Below, one piece after another: positions 37,218-64,000 of a stretch of DNA of 64,000 nucleotides. The position numbers and the translations under genes are program-made. Each line of letters starts with the position of its first letter. The stretch's first letter is position 1. The notes under the pieces are model-generated. The model did no database searches, was not told the origin of the DNA, and saw only the letters and a program-made list of their open reading frames with translations. Source of the stretch: Amoebidium appalachense (lineage: Eukaryota > Ichthyosporea); assembly GCA_963693365.1 (NCBI GenBank), contig CAVNZM010000003.1, forward strand, positions 13,268,001 to 13,332,000, in the 5' to 3' direction.

Positions 37218-37395
37218 CGGAAATACGTTAAATTTTATCTCATATTGAAACGGAAATGTGTTAAAGACGTTTGCCGCCCTATTATAACCGAAATACGTTT
37301 ATGTTTATCTTCCAATAACGGAAATACGTTGACGTTTATCTTTCAATAGTGGAAATACGAGTCTTCCAATAATGGATATAGTATTACGTGTATAC
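37202..37395 (+). repeat. degenerate minisatellite overlapping the J-gene stop codon
   Basis: Units built on TTTATCTTCCAAT.ACGGAAATACGTT recur at about 37202, 37234, 37270, 37302 and 37336. The first unit contains the codons for the last residues and the TGA stop at 37215. Confidence 0.75.
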
Positions 37396-38398
37396 GTATT
37401 TTCTCCGATAACTGCAATTATTGTTAATTTTCTCCCAATAGCAACAGGGATAAACTGTGGGATGACCTCGACGTATGTGCACGTGGAAATTGCTGCTTGC
37501 GCGAACATGGAAAAAAAAGAGAAGAAGGCAGAAGAAATAGAACGGAAATGTTGACCGTCATGTAATCGCATTCTCTCTCCTTCAAGATTTATCTCTCTCT
37601 CTCTCGTGCTCTCTGATTCTTTTTTTTTTGCCCCGTGTATTTTCTCGTATTCTTTCTGCGTTTGTGCATGTTTTTCTTATTTTTGTTTGTTTATTATCTG
37701 TTTCCTTTCTTGGGGTTTTGGGCCTTCCCGGGGGATGGGGGGAGGGGGGGGGGGGGGGGGGGAGGGGGAGGAGGGGGGAGGGGGGGGGGGGAGGAGGGGG
37801 GGGGAGGGGGGGGAGGGAAGGGGCCCCCGGGGGGGAGGGGAGGGGGGGGGGGGGGGGGGGGAGGGAAAGGCAACATATTGTTTTGTGACTTCTTTCTTGT
37901 CAAAGGTACTCAGGTAATAATTAAATGAAAGTGTTGCATTTTTCATTTGAGGATTACCATGACTAAGTACTCTACGAGACATGATATGTTGTAACCTTTC
38001 ATGAAAATGGCGAATTTCGACAATTTCTCTGTTTCCGATTCAGTTTGGTCCAGAGCAGCGAATCGCTTACTGCAATACATTATAACAAAATGTGATCCTG
38101 ACGTGACACTGTATATATATGCCTTGGATAAATCGTAATGAAGGGACAGAAGGCTCAAATAAATCTTTTGCCCAAAGAACTTAAAGAGAACCATGCATGC
38201 ATACGACATGGCATGGTACAGCGTTAAACTTCAGGACTACTATGGGGGAAACAGTGGAATTCGCTAACCGGATATGTACATGTTGTGGGACGGCCGCGGC
38301 GAACACTCATCTAGATATCTGGTGGAAGGTTGTGTGATTGAAAACGCATCGCCGAGCGTCACGCACGAGCATACACACACACTGAACACACACACACA

Positions 38399-38490
<92 letters not shown>

Positions 38491-38833
38491 GCACACGTAT
38501 ACACACACACACACATGTACACACACGCACGTGTCACACATTGTCAGGTGTATGCCTAAGCAATGACTGTTGACTGTCACTGTCCGAACGGTGTGTTTGA
38601 GTCAGACTGCAGTGCATAGATTTGAACGTCATTATGTACGTAATACCTTCTTAACCTAGGAAACTTTTGATTCTGAGTGAGGCTAATGCCATGATGATTT
38701 GGTGTGTGCCAGTGTGTAACTATGTTTGTGTGGTGGAGGACTCGTGATGGTGTTGGTGTTGGTGGTGGTGGTGGCCGGTAGGGGATCCTAGGGTGGGTGG
38801 GTGGGTGTGTGGGTGGGGGGTGGGTGTGTGGGT

Positions 38834-38873
<40 letters not shown>

Positions 38874-41160
38874 ACCGGTTTACAAATTTAATAGGGCCCA
38901 TCAATACACTTAATGAATTTGTTCACAAAGACGTGTCTACAAATTCATTATGTCAATAGGCTACTCACTGTGTTACACTGAGTTCTACTTATTATTCTCG
39001 ATGTCTCGTGAGCACTGAGACAGAAGAATAGTGAGCAGAAATAGATCACAGAGTACTCAGTCGGCTGACGCGTGTAGTAGACGTCGCGGACTTTCTCGGA
39101 ATGGCAACGTCAACTTGTACCGTAGTCACAACATGTGGGCATTCGATCGCGATACTTGTATGTATCATCGATATCAGATCTGGGCTGGTTCTCTGAAATA
39201 AAGAATTTGTAATTAGCTCTCGTAATGCCAGCAGTAAAAACACATGATTATTACAGTTTCGTTACTAATAACCACAACAATTCCAATGTTTCAAAGCTTC
39301 GTGCATAGTATCGAAAAGCCTTCAAAGGGTTGTCGGCTGGATATCTTTAGCCTATTACGGTAGCGCTGGCCATGCATGGCCGGCGTTTTACATTTACATT
39401 TGGTTATGTATATCGATGTTACAGGTAAAAAAAAGAGAGAGAAATTATTTCTCCCTTCTCCATTCTTTCGTCTTTGAATTTTCTCGATCTTCTTTCTTCC
39501 GTTTTCCCGTCCGTTTGCACGTGTACGGGAGTCGGGAGTCGGACTCCACATCCCGAAGGGATCTGGTTTGCATACCTGAAATAGCACGTGTATAAAATCT
39601 ATCAACTGAGGCATTCCTACCAAATTCCAGGCATAAGCCATAGATGTGGGAATACCATTTTGTTTGGCGGTGCATTGGAACAAGTTTTTTTTTAAAACTT
39701 GTGGTAAACGGTTTTAACGGCTCAGATCAATAGGGGAAAGACCCAATACCATTTTTATATGTTGCTATGGTAGTTAAACATTAATGCATAGAATAGTGCT
39801 CACAGGCTGAGATACCTCAAATTGGATTGGTTCAGCGAATCTAATATAATTCTGCCCACGTGTACCGACCCCCCTCCCCCATTTTTTTTTCACCAATCTT
39901 TCCCAGAATAATAATCTTAAGTTCATTGCTTCATCCACTCTGTATCATTTGATGGTGTATTGTCCCAAATTATACAATAATGAACAAAAACAAATTTAAA
40001 AGTGGACCTATACTGACGTATTACCAAGTTCTTGAAAAGAATATTAGTTAGGTCGTGGTCCAGGTAGTTTGTGAAATGCTGAAAGTTTAACTTTGATAAA
40101 GGCTCCCCCCATAGAGTAGAAATTCCACTTGGTAAAACGAATCACTCCGGTCCCCGTTCGGAACGCCGTGGGAGGAGGGAACAGAAAGCAAAAAGGGGAG
40201 GATAAAGAAAGGAGAAAGACAAATAGGCAGACGAAATATATTTTATGGGTTTTATGAGGTTTAAGCCGTGATTTTTTCTGCCGCACTTGCATTTTGGGTA
40301 GAAGCACACTGTACGCGTGACATTCCTGATGGTACTAACTGAGAGGAAAATAACAATTTGTCCCACTAGGGGGATCGAGCGCTTTTGGGGTCGGACAAGC
40401 ATAACTGCAAAGGAATATACTAAAATTAATATATACTAATTGGCAGGGAATTACTCTTCCCTTGTTTTTTCTCTACCATTATTTTATCTGCTGTAAAGAA
40501 TCTAATACATAATAATTATAGCCCGACATCAGTATGATTGAAGCCGTAAATATTATTATGTAGTACGTTACGTGCCATCGCATGCCCGATGCTCGATCAA
40601 TATTGTCGGTAAAGGGCGCTAGCGCTTTCACAGGCAGATCGAGAGGACCAGCATACAGCCGCGTGACCTCTTGTGCACGTCAGGCAGCTGCAGGAATAGG
40701 GTAAACTTTGGATTTCAAGGCCCGCACGTCGTAGCCCCTCCCCGGCTCAGCTTTACAAAAAAAAAGGGCAAAGTGTGACACACTGTGAAGGCAGACCTTT
40801 TTCCTGTGGTGTTAGTGCCTGAGTGCCCACGTACTACTATTAACTGATCTGATTAGTAGTGGGCTTAAGCTGAACCCCGGCTAAACTCAGTTTTGTTGCA
40901 AGGCAGAGAGAGTTCAAGACGATTTGACATGTTTAACTGCTGGCTTACCTTCAAGTTGTAGCCGTATCTAAAAACTACTGTAGGCAAAGTTTACTGAGGC
41001 AAGGATCTGCGTGCACGTCAGTATCATAGCATTCACTCGGTCATGTTGCGTTAAACGGTTACCGTGAATTACGGCTTGTCTTTTTGGTGCCCGGCCCGGT
41101 ACCCCTTTATTGTTGCTTCTTTCTTCCACACCGTGTGCTACATAACCCCCACTAGCCACC
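37218..41160. other. spacer without recognised genes
   Basis: After the minisatellite come a G-rich tract (37735-37865), unique AT-rich sequence, (CA)n (38391-38486), poly-G (38831-38872), then over 2 kb of unique sequence with no family-like ORF. AATAAA at 38158-38163 could end the J-gene transcript. The promoter of the lectin receptor presumably lies just before 41161; no core element is evident. Confidence 0.55.

Positions 41161-64000
<22,840 letters not shown>

Noticed and set aside
39291-40402. Minus-strand ORFs of 130 and 86 codons in the spacer
   Set aside because: No family resemblance, and composition matches the surrounding unique AT-rich sequence.

Overview
This is a eukaryotic nuclear window. 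Coding sequence sits in many short GT-AG exons, with introns of about 0.4 to 2 kb full of poly-C/poly-G runs, (CA)n/(GT)n, (GA)n and (CT)n. Two things point to a holozoan (an early animal or a unicellular relative of animals): an animal-style long phosphoglycerate dehydrogenase, and a large receptor-like protein built from phase 1-1 F-type lectin and PAN/apple modules. That placement is inference; I cannot name a species. Exon models below were read by hand from splice signals, reading-phase continuity and family motifs. Homopolymer lengths may be unreliable.

Layout. 1-2368 (minus): N-terminal part of phosphoserine aminotransferase, running off the left edge. 4488-13785 (plus): complete 14-exon D-3-phosphoglycerate dehydrogenase. 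These are the first two enzymes of serine synthesis, placed head to head around about 2.1 kb. 15018-16769 (plus): an intronless BTB/POZ protein. 20651-22717 (minus): a coiled-coil + T1-type BTB + WD40-like gene carrying two in-frame stops and two frameshifts, probably a pseudogene. 24031-37217 (plus): a 12-exon polytopic membrane protein with an N-terminal J domain. 37218-41160: no gene recognised. 41161 to the right edge (plus): 31 phase-consistent exons encoding a type I membrane protein with a signal peptide, a beta-helix-like N-terminus, five F-type lectin-like modules, three PAN/apple modules, a transmembrane segment and a cytoplasmic tail. It has one in-frame TAA in exon 2.

The most unusual signal is in the introns. 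At least ten times, in three genes, an exon end with its splice site is copied as a decayed tandem or near-tandem repeat into the neighbouring intron, so the introns carry decoy exon-intron junctions. One such copied exon, in the dehydrogenase gene, is interrupted by a 443-bp element with long terminal inverted repeats flanked by TA. Several introns also start with (GT)n and end with (CA)n, so the two ends of the transcript could pair. A dispersed repeat of about 130 bp, bounded by poly-C, recurs in introns of three genes.

The serine genes form a plausible co-regulated pair. The other loci show no clear functional link to each other.
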